Positions 52,985 through 64,000 of a stretch of DNA of 64,000 bases are shown here, in pieces. The stretch is from Gonocerus acuteangulatus (Eukaryota > Arthropoda > Insecta > Hemiptera > Coreidae): assembly GCA_946811695.1 (NCBI GenBank), contig OX328131.1, positions 14,348,289 to 14,412,288 on the forward strand. Direction: 5' to 3'. The notes beneath the pieces are model-generated. The model made no database searches and had not been told where the DNA came from. It saw only the letters and a list, made by a program, of their open reading frames with translations. Every line of letters begins with the position of its first letter. Positions within the stretch are counted from its first letter, which is position 1. Both the position numbers and the translations under genes were made by a program.

Positions 52985-53152
52985 TGAACAACATGACCGG
53001 TGACTGGGTGACATTCTGTAAAGGCGAAGAGAAGTTCCTGAACAGCATCGAAACGGGCAAGAAGACCATGACTACATTAGTAAGAGCCCTGGAGATGGGA
53101 CCTGTAGCTGTCGATCCTAGTCAGAAGGCAACAATGTCCGCACCGGAACTTT
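52985..53152 (+). CDS. Host gene exon (next exon of the same unrecognised gene)
   Basis: This 168-base open exon has the acceptor CTAATTTCTAG and the donor GTAAGC. It reads 2 bases, then NNMTGDWVTFCKGEEKFLNS, ETGKKTMTTLVRALEMG, PVAVDPSQKATMSAPEL and one spare base. The two leading bases complete the split codon left by 23331-23508, giving one continuous helical region. As there, GC-rich codons contrast with the surroundings. I do not recognise the family. The next exon must start with two bases in the same phase; none was found before 64000. Confidence 0.7.
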
Positions 53153-53194
53153 GTAAGCATATCATATTGTAAGACATAACAAAATATGTATATT

Positions 53195-54004
53195 ACTTGT
53201 ACAGGGTGTCACAAAACTAATGGTCATCCGTTGGCCAGATGATTCTCCAAAGCGAGATCGGAAATAATAACCCCCATGTTGACCCCCGAAAAATTGCCCT
53301 TGAAATGTTATTCAAGTTCAAATTTTTTGTATTCCATATTTCGAATCTGCGAGCCATAAGGAAGAAAAAAGTCAAGAGCAACATAGGTCAGAAATGACTC
53401 CTTACGGTCAAAATGGCCATTAACGTTCCAATTGAAAAATGGTGGAAGATTTTTATCATTTTTTTTTTAACATGATCTACTAACATTGCCTCACAAAAAA
53501 ATACCTCGCTTGAATTTTTTAAAAGTGCATCTTCTAGCAAAAAAAATTATTAGTATGTTAAAGAACGGGCCTCTCAGCGGGATTCATATTTTATAATTGA
53601 CAGGAGTGCCTTCAGGATGTTATTCCCGAAGCTTATCAAGAGCTCTATCCCATAAGCTTTCAACCAATCGCTGAAATTACTCATTTGGGATTTTAGTCTT
53701 CGAGTCCCTCCCAGAATAGAGGATAGAATAATTGCCCTCGCCCGGTACAGGCCTACTATGGGGCAGAGAAAATTGGCCCAAGCTACGGGATTCTGGTAGA
53801 TGACAGATAACAGTACACACACAAACACAATACTCACTCACCTTAAAGACTCAAATATTTACTATTTCATTTATTACACACACACATTGTAGAATTTATT
53901 TATTTTGACTTAATGTGAATTCTAGTAATCGACACAGTCCTTAACCTTTGAAAGTAGTTGTTGCGTAAAAATTTGCTAACGTTTTCCACAAGAGCCATGT
54001 ATTA

Positions 54005-54058
<54 letters not shown>

Positions 54059-54255
54059 TCAAAAAATTGCTTCAACACTTCTTTTACACCATTTTATTCA
54101 TGTCGACTAGTTTCTGGCAACTTGGCCTCTCATCACATACAAACATTTCTTATACAACGTAGTCGTCATTTATAACATCATCAACAACAAACAAAGAATA
54201 AATTAAAAGTTTTTTTTTTTAAATTTAACATAACAATCACCAGCCATTGCTGGAC
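53195..54255. other. Intronic dispersed repeat debris
   Basis: It begins with ACAGGGTGTCACAAAACTAA (53202), an opening seen in many arthropod dispersed repeats. (CA)-rich stretches occur near 53816-53887 and a (TA)n run at 54011-54055. A Penelope-like block with a hammerhead-like core follows at 54060-54140 (minus), matching 39980-40060. A minus-strand open frame at 53574-53837 has no family features. Confidence 0.5.
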
Positions 54256-54695
54256 GCTAGATCACAGCGTGCTTATCATCCATTCGGAAATAGGGTTAAT
54301 TTGCGGACTGAAGATGTGAGGAGTTCGAAACAAGGAATAGATAATAAAGGAGATGAAGACTAAAGAAGGCTATAGTGATAAAAGAGAAGGAATTTATGAT
54401 ATCTAGGAGGAATTGATAGAATTGAAAATACAGTCTAAAGTATATAAAGAAAGAGTGTGAATGGATGATAAGCACGCTAGATCACAGCGTGCTTATCATC
54501 CATTCGGAAATAGGGTTAATTTGCGGACTGAAGATGTGAGGAGTTCGAAACAAGGAATAGATAATAAAGGAGATGAAGACTAAAGAAGGCTATAGTGATA
54601 AAAGAGAAGGAATTTATGATATCTAGGAGGAATTGATAGAATTGAAAATACAGTCTAAAGTATATAAAGAAAGAGTGTGAATGGATGATAAGCAC
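54256..54695. repeat. 220-bp tandem duplication with inverted unit ends
   Basis: GCTAGATCACAGCGTGCTTA starts at 54256 and 54476, and the two units appear identical. Within each, GTGCTTATCATCCATTC near the start is the inverted complement of GAATGGATGATAAGCAC near the end. The unit therefore looks like a ~205-bp inverted-repeat element with short linkers. Confidence 0.9.
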
Positions 54696-54699
54696 TCAG

Positions 54700-55235
54700 T
54701 GACTGTAGATGTGATTGCTAATTATGCCACGTGTGTCCACTAATATGGACTCAGCTAATGCTGATAGCTGGTCTGTGGTCAGTCCAAGATCTTCAAGGAA
54801 GAGTGCTGTGCTCTTCGGAATGGTTCCTCTTGTTCCGAACCATAGTCCCTTTACTATATACTTGCGCTTCCCAAATTTATCTTGGTAATACTCTCGAAAC
54901 TTTTCTTGGTAATACTCTGTGCATTTCGTGTATATGTTCTTCTTTTCGGCGTCTATTTTTTCATCCTCTTCTATATCGTTGCTTTCGAAGCGTATTGTAG
55001 GGTCGAGGATATAATAATCCCTAGCCGCTTCTCATCTTTCCATAGTAAATTGATCAATCATCCTAATCCTATAGCCCAATCCTTATCCAGCACCAATCAT
55101 CCTTCCTCTCCACCAAGACGCCTTAATAGAAAGTGGCCCCGGGATCTACTAGGGCAGTGAAGTTTCGTGGAGTGAAAAATTCAGTGAAATTATATTAAGT
55201 GAGAGTTATATCGATGGATATTTTCTCTCCTCGTG
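54700..55235. other. Unassigned sequence between arrays
   Basis: Open frames of 89-92 codons on + (54731-55160) are hydrophobic or Ser/Pro-rich without family features. The TTGGTAATACTCT block is repeated at about 54882 and 54906. No gene is claimed. Confidence 0.4.
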
Positions 55236-55725
55236 ATATCAATACCCACGTCTCATTCGCCTCCAATCCTCCCTGCTAGTCGCAGGGTGTATTTGGGTGA
55301 CGTAAGGTAACTCCATGTTATACTAGAATCCTTCCTAACAAGGTAGGTATTCGGCTGACAACTGGGGACAGCTGAGGCGTGGACAAGTAACTATAATATC
55401 AATACCCACGTCTCATTCGCCTCCAATCCTCCCTGCTAGTCGTAGGGTGTATTTGGGTGACGTAAGGTAACTCCATGTTATACTAGAATCCTTCCTAACA
55501 AGGTAGGTATTCGGCTGACAACTGGGGACAGCTGAGGCGTCGACAAGCAACTATAATATCAATACCCACGTCTCATTCGCCTCCAATCCTCCCTGCTAGT
55601 CGTAGGGTGTATTTGGGTGACGTAAGGTAACTCCATGTTATACTAGAATCCTTCCTAACAAGGTAGGTATTCGGCTGACAACTGGGGACAGCTGAGGCGT
55701 CGACAAGCAACTATAATATCAATTT
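55236..55725. repeat. 160-bp tandem repeat, 3 copies
   Basis: ATATCAATACCCACGTCTCA begins at 55236, 55396 and 55556; a fourth start (ATATCAATTT) at 55716 diverges. The copies differ at only a few sites (CGCAGGG/CGTAGGG, CGTGGAC/CGTCGAC). Confidence 0.93.
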
Positions 55726-55772
55726 GCATATTACAGTTGAATTGTAGATTGTAATATTCTGTAAATAAAATA

Positions 55773-58700
55773 CATATATAAACTATGTCCTGAGAGTGGT
55801 TTCTACGTAAACAAGCTCTTGAAATCAATCAATAATTAAAAAAAAAAACCTATAAAACCAAAAGTCCATGTTTCACCCAAAGCCCCCGAGTTTCAAAGGC
55901 ATAGCCCGGCCCCGAGTTGTGAACCCAAAGCTAGAGAGAAGAAGAGAATTTGCCGAGGGTTGACAGGACCGAACCTCTAATCAGACCGACAACACCTGTC
56001 GGGAGAATTGGATTTGTTAAGAAGTGATGTTGAAAAGAAATAGCGAAAGGCCCGGAAATGCTATTAGAACCCGACTGAAGTGGATATTCGGGCCTCTTTT
56101 CCTTATCAGAGTCCTTTCTTTCAAACTTTATCAGCCAATATTACAATGGACTGTTTGTAATTTATCTTCTGGAGACAAACCATCTCCTGTGCGCTTTCTT
56201 CAGCATTCCAAGATGGAAAACCCGTTTGTCTGCAAGAAAAGTTTAGACCACTAGCAGTTAGCACTTTACAAAGGAATTTAATATTGCACTCATGAAAAGT
56301 ATTTGTTAAATGTATTTTAATCTTCGTCGATCTTGCTGTACATCTTCATTTTCTGCGGCGCACAGTGATGCCGAGAGGGAAACCTCAAAACCTGAAAAAT
56401 GATGGTGTACTATCGATAAAGATCGATCTTCCATACGGATCGATTTCACGATTACTTACAATTACCTACAGAATTCGTATTACATTTTGATTTGAATCCT
56501 TTCTTATTCGAGAACCGGCCATCCCTATTACGAATCGACCGAAATAAGTCAATTTGAATGACTGGAAATACTATTAGAACTCAACTGAAGCCAATATTAC
56601 AAAGGACTGTTTGTAATTTATCTTCTGGAAACAAACCATGTCTTGAGCGCTTTCTTCAGCCTTCCAAGAAAGAAAACCCTGTCTGCAGGAAACGCTTCGA
56701 TCACTGCCAGTTAGCACTTTACAAAGGAATTTGAGGTGGCACTCATTAAAAATATTTCTTAAATGGCTTTCAATCTTTGTCGATCTCGTTGTACATGTTT
56801 GTTTTTTCTGCGATGGACAGTGATGCCTAGAGGGAACCTGAAAAACGAAGGTGTACAATCGATACAGATCGATCTTTTATATGGATCGATTTCACGGTTA
56901 CTTACAATTACCTACGAAATTCTTTTCTTATTCAAGAATCGCCCATCACTATTACGAACCGACCGTAATAAGTCGATTTGAATGACTGTAAATGCTATTA
57001 GAACCCGACTGAAGTAGATATTCGGGCCTCTTTTACTTATCACAGTCCTTTCTTTCAAACTTTATCAGCCAATATTACAATGGACTGTTTGTAATTTATC
57101 TTCTGGAGACAAACCATCTCTTGTGCGCTTTCTTCAGCCTTCCAAGTTGGAAACCCCGCTTGTCTGCAAGAAAAGGTAAGTCCACAAGAATTACGCTCTT
57201 TACAAAGGAATTTGAGATTCAACTCACGAAAAATATTTGTTAAATGTCTTTCAATCTTTGTCGATCTTGCTGTACATCTTTATTTTCTGCGGCGCACAGT
57301 GATGCCGAGAGGGAAACCTCAAAACCTGAAAAACGAAGATGTACTATCGATAAGGATCGATCTTCCATACGGATCGATTTCACGATTACTTACAATTACC
57401 TATGGAATTCGTATTTCATTTTGATTTGAATCCTTTCTTATTCGAGAACCGGCCATCCCTATTACGAATCGACCGAAATAAGTCAATTTGAATGACAAGA
57501 AATACTATTAGAACTCAACTCCAATATGCGCTTTCTTCAGCCTTCCAAGATAAAAAAACCCTGTCTGCAAGAAACACTTAGATTACTTCCAGTTAGCACT
57601 TTACGAAGGAATGTGAGATTGCACATATTTCATTATTTTTTATTTTTTGCGACTTATCAATTTCTAGGCTATTCTTCTTCTCTGGTCGCAATCTATCGAT
57701 TGGTTTGCAGCATATATAAACTATGTCCTGAGAGTGGTTTCTACGTAAACAAGCTCTTGAAATCAATCAATAATTAAAAAAAAAAAAAACCTATAAAACC
57801 AAAAGTCCATGTTTCACCCAAAGCCCCCGAGTTTCAAAGGCATAGCCCGGCCCCGAGTTGTGAACCCAAAGCTAGAGAGAAGAAGAGAATTTGCCGAGGG
57901 TTGACAGGACCGAACCTCTAATCAGACCGACAACACCTGTCGGGAGAATTGGATTTGTTAAGAAGTGATGTTGAAAAGAAATAGCGAAAGGCCTGGAAAT
58001 GCTATTAGAACCCGACTGAAGTGGATATTCGGGCCTCTTTTCCTTATCAGAGTCCTTTCTTTCAAACTTTATCAGCCAATATTACAATGGACTGTTTGTA
58101 ATTTATCTTCTGGAGACAAACCATCTCCTGTGCGCTTTCTTCAGCATTCCAAGATGGAAAACCCGTTTGTCTGCAAGAAAAGTTTAGACCACTAGCAGTT
58201 AGCACTTTACAAAGGAATTTAATATTGCACTCATGAAAAGTATTTGTTAAATGTCTTTTAATCTTCGTCGATCTTGCTGTACATCTTCATTTTCTGCGGC
58301 GCACAGTGATGCCGAGAGGGAAACCTCAAAACCTGAAAAATGATGGTGTACTATCGATAAAGATCGATCTTCCATACGGATCGATTTCACTATTACTTAC
58401 AATTACCTACAGAATTCGTATTACATTTTGATTTGAATCCTTTCTTATTCGAGAACCGGCCATCCCTATTACGAATCGACCGAAATAAGTCAATTTGAAT
58501 GACTGGAAATACTATTAGAACTCAACTGAAGCCAATATTACAAAGGACTGTTTGTAATTTATCTTCTGGAAACAAACCATGTCTTGAGCGCTTTCTTCAG
58601 CCTTCCAAGAAAGAAAACCCTGTCTGCAGGAAACGCTTCGATCACTGCCAGTTAGCACTTTACAAAGGAATTTGAGATGGCACTCATTAAAAATATTTCT

Positions 58701-59654
58701 TAAATGGCTTTCAATCTTTGTCGATCTCGTTGTACATGTTTGTTTTTTCTGCGATGGACAGTGATGCCTAGAGGGAACCTGAAAAACGAAGGTGTACAAT
58801 CGATACAGATCGATCTTTTATATGAATCGATTTCACGGTTACTTACAATTACCTACGAAATTCTTTTCTTATTCAAGAAACGCCCATCACTATTACGAAC
58901 CGACCGTAATAAGTCGATTTGAATGACTGTAAATGCTATTAGAACTCGACTGAAGTAGATATTCGGGCCTCTTTTACTTATCACAGTCCTTTCTTTCAAA
59001 CTTTATTAGCCATCATTACAATGGACTGTTTGTAATTTATCTTCTGGAAACAAACCATCTCCTGTGCGCTTTCTTCAGCCTTCCAAGTTGGAAACCCCGC
59101 TTGTCTGCAAGAAAAGGTTAGTCCACAAGAATTAAGCTCTTTACAAAGGAATTTGAGATTCAACTCACGAAAAATATTTGTTAAATGTCTTTTAATCTTC
59201 GTCGATCTTGCTGTACATCTTCATTTTCTGCGGCGCACAGTGATGCCGAGAGGGAAACCTCAAAACCTGAAAAACGAAGATGTACTATCGATAAGGATCG
59301 ATCTTCCATACGGATCGATTTCACGATTACTTACAATTACCTATGGAATTCGTATTTCATTTTGATTTGAATCCTTTCTTATTCGAGAACCGGCCATCCC
59401 TATTACGAATCGACCGAAATAAGTCATTTTGAATGACTGGAAATACTATTAGAACTCAACTCCAATATGCGCTTTCTTCAGCCTTCCAAGATAAAAAAAA
59501 AACCCTGTCTGCAAGAAACACTTAGATCACTTCCAGTTAGCACTTTACGAAGGAATGTGAGATTGCACATATTTTATTACTTTTTATTTTTTGCGACTTA
59601 TCAATTTCTAGGCTATTCTTCTTCTCTGGTCGCAATCTATCGATTGGTTTGCAG
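55773..59654. repeat. 1.94-kb tandem duplication with ~470-bp internal subrepeats
   Basis: Unit 1 is 55773-57710 and unit 2 is 57711-59654. They are near-identical, differing by rare substitutions and A-run lengths; corresponding frames are offset by 1,941 bases. Inside each unit a block containing ATCGATCTTCCATACGGATC or a close variant recurs three times about 470 bases apart, alternating with GACTGTTTGTAATTTATCTT. Open frames of up to 94 codons repeat with the units and show no family features. The structure is that of a nested satellite. Confidence 0.92.
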
Positions 59655-59699
59655 CAAATATTTACCTTCTCCTTTCCACTTTGTCCTGGGCCGATCTCT

Positions 59700-59875
59700 T
59701 CTCTTCAGCGGAAGTAGGTTCCGCATCCCATGTCTTCCGTGAACGCCTTCCTTGGTCGACCCACAGCATTGGTTCCCTCAATGGTCCGTTCTATGATGGC
59801 GCATAGGAGTCCTCCTTTGTCGAATTAGATGCCCAATCCACTTGCTCTTCTTACGGATATGGAGGAACTTTATAC
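59700..59875 (-). pseudogene. LINE ORF2 extreme C-terminal scrap
   Basis: On the minus strand FLHIRKKSKWIGHLIRQ is followed, after a frameshift, by LLCAIIERTIEG and GRPRKAF. The KxKWIGHxIR...EG...GRPR pattern is the common C-terminal tail of many LINE reverse transcriptases. No RT domain is present. Confidence 0.65.
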
Positions 59876-59879
59876 TAAG

Positions 59880-60590
59880 GTATTATTGCTGGGCGAACTA
59901 TTGGGCACTACCCTTTAATAATACCAACAGGACTTTGTTCTCCAACAAAGTTATTTCCGTCGTTGCATAACTCTATCATCGCTCCTCCCACTCAGTTCTG
60001 AAAAAGACGTGCACCCCAAGTCTCTCCCGCGCTTACTTGTGCCAGCCGACATAGGCGCTTTCCCCAAGCTGCTCTCGCGCTGGAGCGGGTTTACAAACAA
60101 GATTTGCCTTCGCTATTCCCGCACTGGTGCGTGCTGACAAGGACGCTCTCCCTAAACTTTTTCCACACTGTTGCGGGCTGACTAAGACGCTATTCGCACG
60201 CTCCTTCCGTCAGAAGCTATATTTTCTCAAAAACATTAGGACTATGCTCACAAATGAGTTAGTAGGGCTTGTATTCCGTACTGTTAGTGTAACGTTCTTT
60301 CTTTGCCATTAAATATGAACAAGTAACTAAATTTTTTTAATTAGTGAGTGGCTTAAACAATTAGGAGTCACTGATTACAAGATTATTATTTATGCAAGCG
60401 TAGAATATCATCTGTTAAATTAGTTCATTATTTATTATTAGGGAGAAATAGGTTAAGGTGAACATTTTTAGCAATAATTTGTAACCGTGTAGAGAAGAGA
60501 ACGTAGGATAGCAGGAACGTATGAAGGAAACGTAGAATAGATATAACGTAAGAGGATAACGTATAAAATAAGGAACAGAAGAACAAAAGG
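59880..60590. other. Unassigned sequence
   Basis: At 60030-60200 there are short imperfect repeats around GCGCTGGAGCGGGT and GACAAGGACGCTCTCCC. No gene was recognised. Confidence 0.4.
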
Positions 60591-60596
60591 TTAGTT

Positions 60597-60930
60597 ATAT
60601 TTATTTATTAGAATTTTAAATTTTAACGTCCATTTATAATTAACTAGGAATTTTAGGACGGGTTATCTATAGGTTACCACCCTTTTCTAGCCAGGATAGG
60701 GCTGATGCCTTTTCTTTTTTCTAAAGAAAAGCCACCACCCCTAGTGGGAATCGAACCCACGACCTTTGGCTCAGAGTGTTAAGGTCGTGGGTTCGATTCC
60801 CACTAGGGGTGGTGGCTTTTCTTTAGAAAAAAGAAAAGGCATTAGCCTTATCCTGGCTAGAAAAGGGTGGTAACCTATAGATAACCCGTCCTAAAATCCT
60901 AGTTAATTATAAATTTAAGTTATATTTAAT
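60597..60930. mobile_element. Two SINE copies head to head
   Basis: A minus copy (60597-60775) and a plus copy (about 60781-60930) meet at their tRNA-like heads, so CGTGGGTTCGATTCCCAC occurs in both orientations within about 50 bases. Each contains the CCTGGCTAGAAAAGGGTGGT-type body and the AACCCGTCCTAAAAT tail. A boxes are not preserved at the junction. It could be an insertion of one SINE into another or a folded inverted copy. Confidence 0.78.
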
Positions 60931-61106
60931 ATTTAAAGTTATAGTTATATTTAATTAGCTGCATATATACATTTATATGCATTACAATTGTGATAATCTT
61001 AGTCCAAAACTAGTAGCTGTCTTTGTGAAATGTAAAAAGTTCCCGTTCATACGCTGGTGGACAAATGATTTCGTTATGAAACGATCCGTCCGTACATGTC
61101 ACTCTG

Positions 61107-61720
61107 GGTAAAACTGAAGGAGAGCGTCCTCAGCACCGATTTTTTTTTTTTTTTTTTTCAAATTTTGCACTACAACGTATTTTGATGCACTAAACACGAA
61201 TTTGTTAAAAAAAAAAGTTGCTCTCAACTAAGAAAGAAGTCATTCTTCCAGTGTGCACTAAAGTTCACTGGTACTTACGTACTAGTTGCACCGATCTCGA
61301 GAACTGGCTCCCAGTCAGTGATCCGGATCAGGCAATATGGCGACCTGTTATTCAGACCACTTATGGCACCAAGACCATGTATTAATATTATCAACGAGTT
61401 GGATTGACTAGAGTTTCGATATAACCTTGAAATTGCTCATAAAGATCATCCAATAGAAATGCTAATGAGCGCGTGTGCTGATAATGGAGATAATGGAGAT
61501 AACCTCAAAATAACCTGTCATTTCATGATCCGGTTCTCGAGATCGGTGCAACTAGTACGTAAGTACCAGTTTACTGTTATGAAAGTTATGTTATAAAATT
61601 TTGTGTAAACAGCGTATTAATAAACATGCATATTAAGAAGAATGTCTAGGACGACTTTTGGGCAGGCATACTATGCGTTTCCGCTCGCTCAAGAAGATAT
61701 CAAAACTCTAGTCAATCCAA
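61107..61720. mobile_element. Truncated Merlin-like repeat with internal inverted block
   Basis: It begins GGTAAAACTGAAGGAGAGCG, the terminus of the outer Merlin-like element (10894), and continues with ACGTATTTTGATGCACTAAA. An inverted pair around TACTAGTTGCACCGATCTCG lies at 61278-61300 and 61540-61565. The sequence then ends with the family block CGTTTCCGCTCGCTCAAGAA before a (TA)n run. The far terminus is missing. Confidence 0.65.
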
Positions 61721-61741
61721 CTTACTTATATATATATATAG

Positions 61742-61924
61742 GTAGTTGGTAACAGCTTATTAAGTCTTCAATAGTTTTGTGTTTTATATTATATTTTTGT
61801 TGTGGAAACGTTTCGGCTATAAGCCATTGTCAATCCAATTGTTATAGCCGAAACGTTTCCACAACAAAATGTAATATAAAATACAAAACTATTGAAGACT
61901 TAATAAGCTGTTACCAACTACCTA
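61742..61924. repeat. ~80-bp-arm palindrome
   Basis: TAGTTGGTAACAGCTTATTA at the left returns inverted at the right; the arms continue through CAATAGTTTTGTGTTTTATA and GTGGAAACGTTTCGGCTATA. The centre is about 61830-61845. Flanked by (TA)n on both sides. It is similar in style to the Penelope-type joined ends elsewhere. Confidence 0.85.
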
Positions 61925-61929
61925 CAACA

Positions 61930-61953
61930 TCTTAGTTTTCAACTTAGGATCTA

Positions 61954-61989
<36 letters not shown>

Positions 61990-63325
61990 ACTTCTGAAAG
62001 ATTAAGATTATTCCAAGAGAAATTAGTCTTAATAAACCATGTGCTGTGGTGGTTAGTCCTAGGAGTGGTGTTTAAAAGGGAGCCCACGTTAATATTCTAG
62101 TCATGAAGGCTTTTTACACAGCTAGCTTCTTGGTTAGGGTCGACATATGTAATTCCAGCGAAGGTGGAGCAAAAAGGGCGAAATGGTACAGGAACTGGTG
62201 CAAAAAATTTCTCTACGGAGCAAAAAGCCTTCCCTCCCGTGTGTAGGCTTTCGAATGCAGATTTATTCCCTTATCTACCCTATCTATGGTTACCTTATCT
62301 ATCTAGTGATACCGAAGTTCTCTTACCAAGGATTATCCATGACTCTTGTGTCCTACGGATCTCTTCTTAATGCAACAAAATGGAAATTGTCGGTCATACT
62401 AGTTAATAAAACAACGTGTAGTAATTAAAACATTTTGGCTTGAATTTTTTGGCTTCATCAGTGAACATATCAGTAATACATACATCTAGCGTTAAGGCAT
62501 GAGCACATAACTAGGGATGATGGCTTTTCTTTCAAAAAAAGGAAAGGCATTAGCCCTATCCTGGCTAGAAAAGACCTTTAGATAACCCGTCCTAAAATTC
62601 CCTTGTCAATAATAAATGGACGTTAAAATTTAAATAAATAAATATATATATATATATGTTTGTTCGTACTCTCACCATCTCAGGTCATATTCGGTAACCA
62701 GCAGACTCCACACCCCAACAGCGTTTATGGAGCAAAATTCACGCGAAACAAAATGTAACGCTTACGTTTTTGAGTTCCTATGCTTGCAGGTACTCGTTTT
62801 AAAGGTTCGATCGTGTAAGAAAAAGAATGAAACCAATTTCGAAGCGATATCTATAACCTTTTGCGAGCAAAATTGATACAACTACTATTCGAAACTATTT
62901 TTTTTAACTTCGAGTATTAATGTTCTTGATGATTTGTAGGTTTTCGTGTATGAATTAAAATCCCCTAGTATCAGAATGGAAATGGAATACACCACTTCCA
63001 TAAAAACATTTCAGGATAATTATTTATATATTTGATCTTGAACGTTCATTTATATAAAACAGAGATCTTTGGGCCGGATTGCCTACAGGTTACCACTCCT
63101 TTCTAGCCAGGATAGAGGTCAGGCACTCTCTTTTCTTTTTTTTTGAAAGAAATGCCACAGAATCCATCCAAATTAACCATCGAACCTTGGGGAAACTAAA
63201 AATGTCCTGAAAACTGTTAAAACGACTCGTTTTTCAGCCTATTTTCATACAAAAGCTTTTGGCTTCTTGGACCGCAGCCTATTGCGGATCATACCTTTTA
63301 CGATTCTCTTTATTATACTTGGATT

Positions 63326-63326
<1 letters not shown>
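61930..63326. other. SINE fragments and (TA)n-linked repeat, otherwise unassigned
   Basis: SINE pieces of the second family lie at about 62510-62645 (+) and 63040-63170 (minus). (TA)n runs lie at 61959-61985 and 62641-62657. The second is followed by the repeat seen at 21351-21680 (TAACGCTTACGTTTTTGAGT). No genes were recognised. Confidence 0.55.
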
Positions 63327-63327
<1 letters not shown>

Positions 63328-63407
<80 letters not shown>

Positions 63408-63418
63408 TATGTATATAT
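63328..63418. repeat. (TA)n microsatellite
   Basis: About 90 bases of TA with two TG interruptions. Confidence 0.98.
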
Positions 63419-63638
63419 AAAGAGATGTAGAAACCTATTAAAGTTAATTATTCTATTGATCTAAAGGTACTACAGTTGGTGTAAGGAGAGAAGAGAAGAG
63501 AGAGGGTGGGTGTTGGTCTAGCAAATTGTCTGAAGGGACAGTACTAATGGGTTGGACAATACTCCTACTAACAATAGGAGCTACCGACAAAGGCTCTGAT
63601 AGCAGCGCACTCTCTTTACAGATTCTCTCTCACTCTCC

Positions 63639-64000
<362 letters not shown>

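Noticed and set aside
53574..53837. 87-codon minus-strand frame (hydrophobic N-terminus)
   Set aside because: No recognisable domain; lies within dispersed repeat debris and its partner frames are equally open.
56024..59742. Repeated frames of 60-94 codons (for example those starting MMLKRNSERP)
   Set aside because: Occur because the 1.94-kb unit is duplicated; no domain, and subrepeats break the frames.

Overview
The window looks like non-coding-rich nuclear DNA from an animal, most likely an arthropod with a large, repeat-filled genome. The evidence is the mix of element families: an I-like LINE, Merlin, piggyBac, hAT, Tc1/mariner, PIF/Harbinger, Polinton, Penelope and tRNA-derived SINEs, together with long (TA)n runs and generally AT-rich sequence. 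The species cannot be read from the sequence. There is no sign of bacterial operons or CRISPR arrays.

Host gene. Only two pieces look like ordinary gene exons: 23331-23508 and 52985-53152, both on +. Each has AG/GT borders and an open, helical, charged reading frame, and the phases fit (1 base left over, then 2 bases supplied). They are read as consecutive exons of one unrecognised gene. If so, almost the whole window is intron, and the 29.5 kb between them has been filled by mobile DNA.

Layout. 1-3700: end of a (TA)n-linked Helitron-like repeat, an inverted Penelope fragment with its 3' tail, and a 207-bp tandem array. 3786-10370: a complete two-ORF I-type LINE on the minus strand, with an exact 12-bp target duplication. 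10894-13554: a nest of three Merlin-like elements, one carrying the end of a Merlin/ISXO2-type transposase. 13800-20750: a mariner relic, minisatellites, a Helitron-like copy, a broken LINE RNase H fragment and a SINE. 20933-23038: a piggyBac-like non-autonomous element. 23331-24640: host exon 1 with a PIF/Harbinger remnant starting 8 nt after its splice donor. 24660-25750: a 17-bp satellite.

26844-38323: a Tc1-like transposon split by a 9,952-bp Polinton/Maverick-type element (27129-37080), which is the main object of interest. It has an exact 6-bp target duplication and 3,328-bp terminal inverted repeats. It holds an intact protein-primed family B DNA polymerase gene whose last third lies inside the repeat, an integrase C-terminal remnant with a chromodomain cut exactly at the inner repeat boundary, and BIR-like and other small remnants. 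It resembles a defective, snap-back rearranged genome of a protein-primed replicon that could still be integrated, presumably by enzymes supplied in trans.

38450-52985: two more Helitron-like copies, a 2.1-kb foldback element, a 76-bp array, a piggyBac-like element containing a hAT-type foldback that itself contains another insert, a 5'-truncated LINE and a SINE. 53150-64000: further tandem arrays (220 bp x2, 160 bp x3, 1.94 kb x2), a LINE C-terminal scrap, SINE copies including a head-to-head pair, Merlin-type debris, and (TA)n and (CT)n runs.
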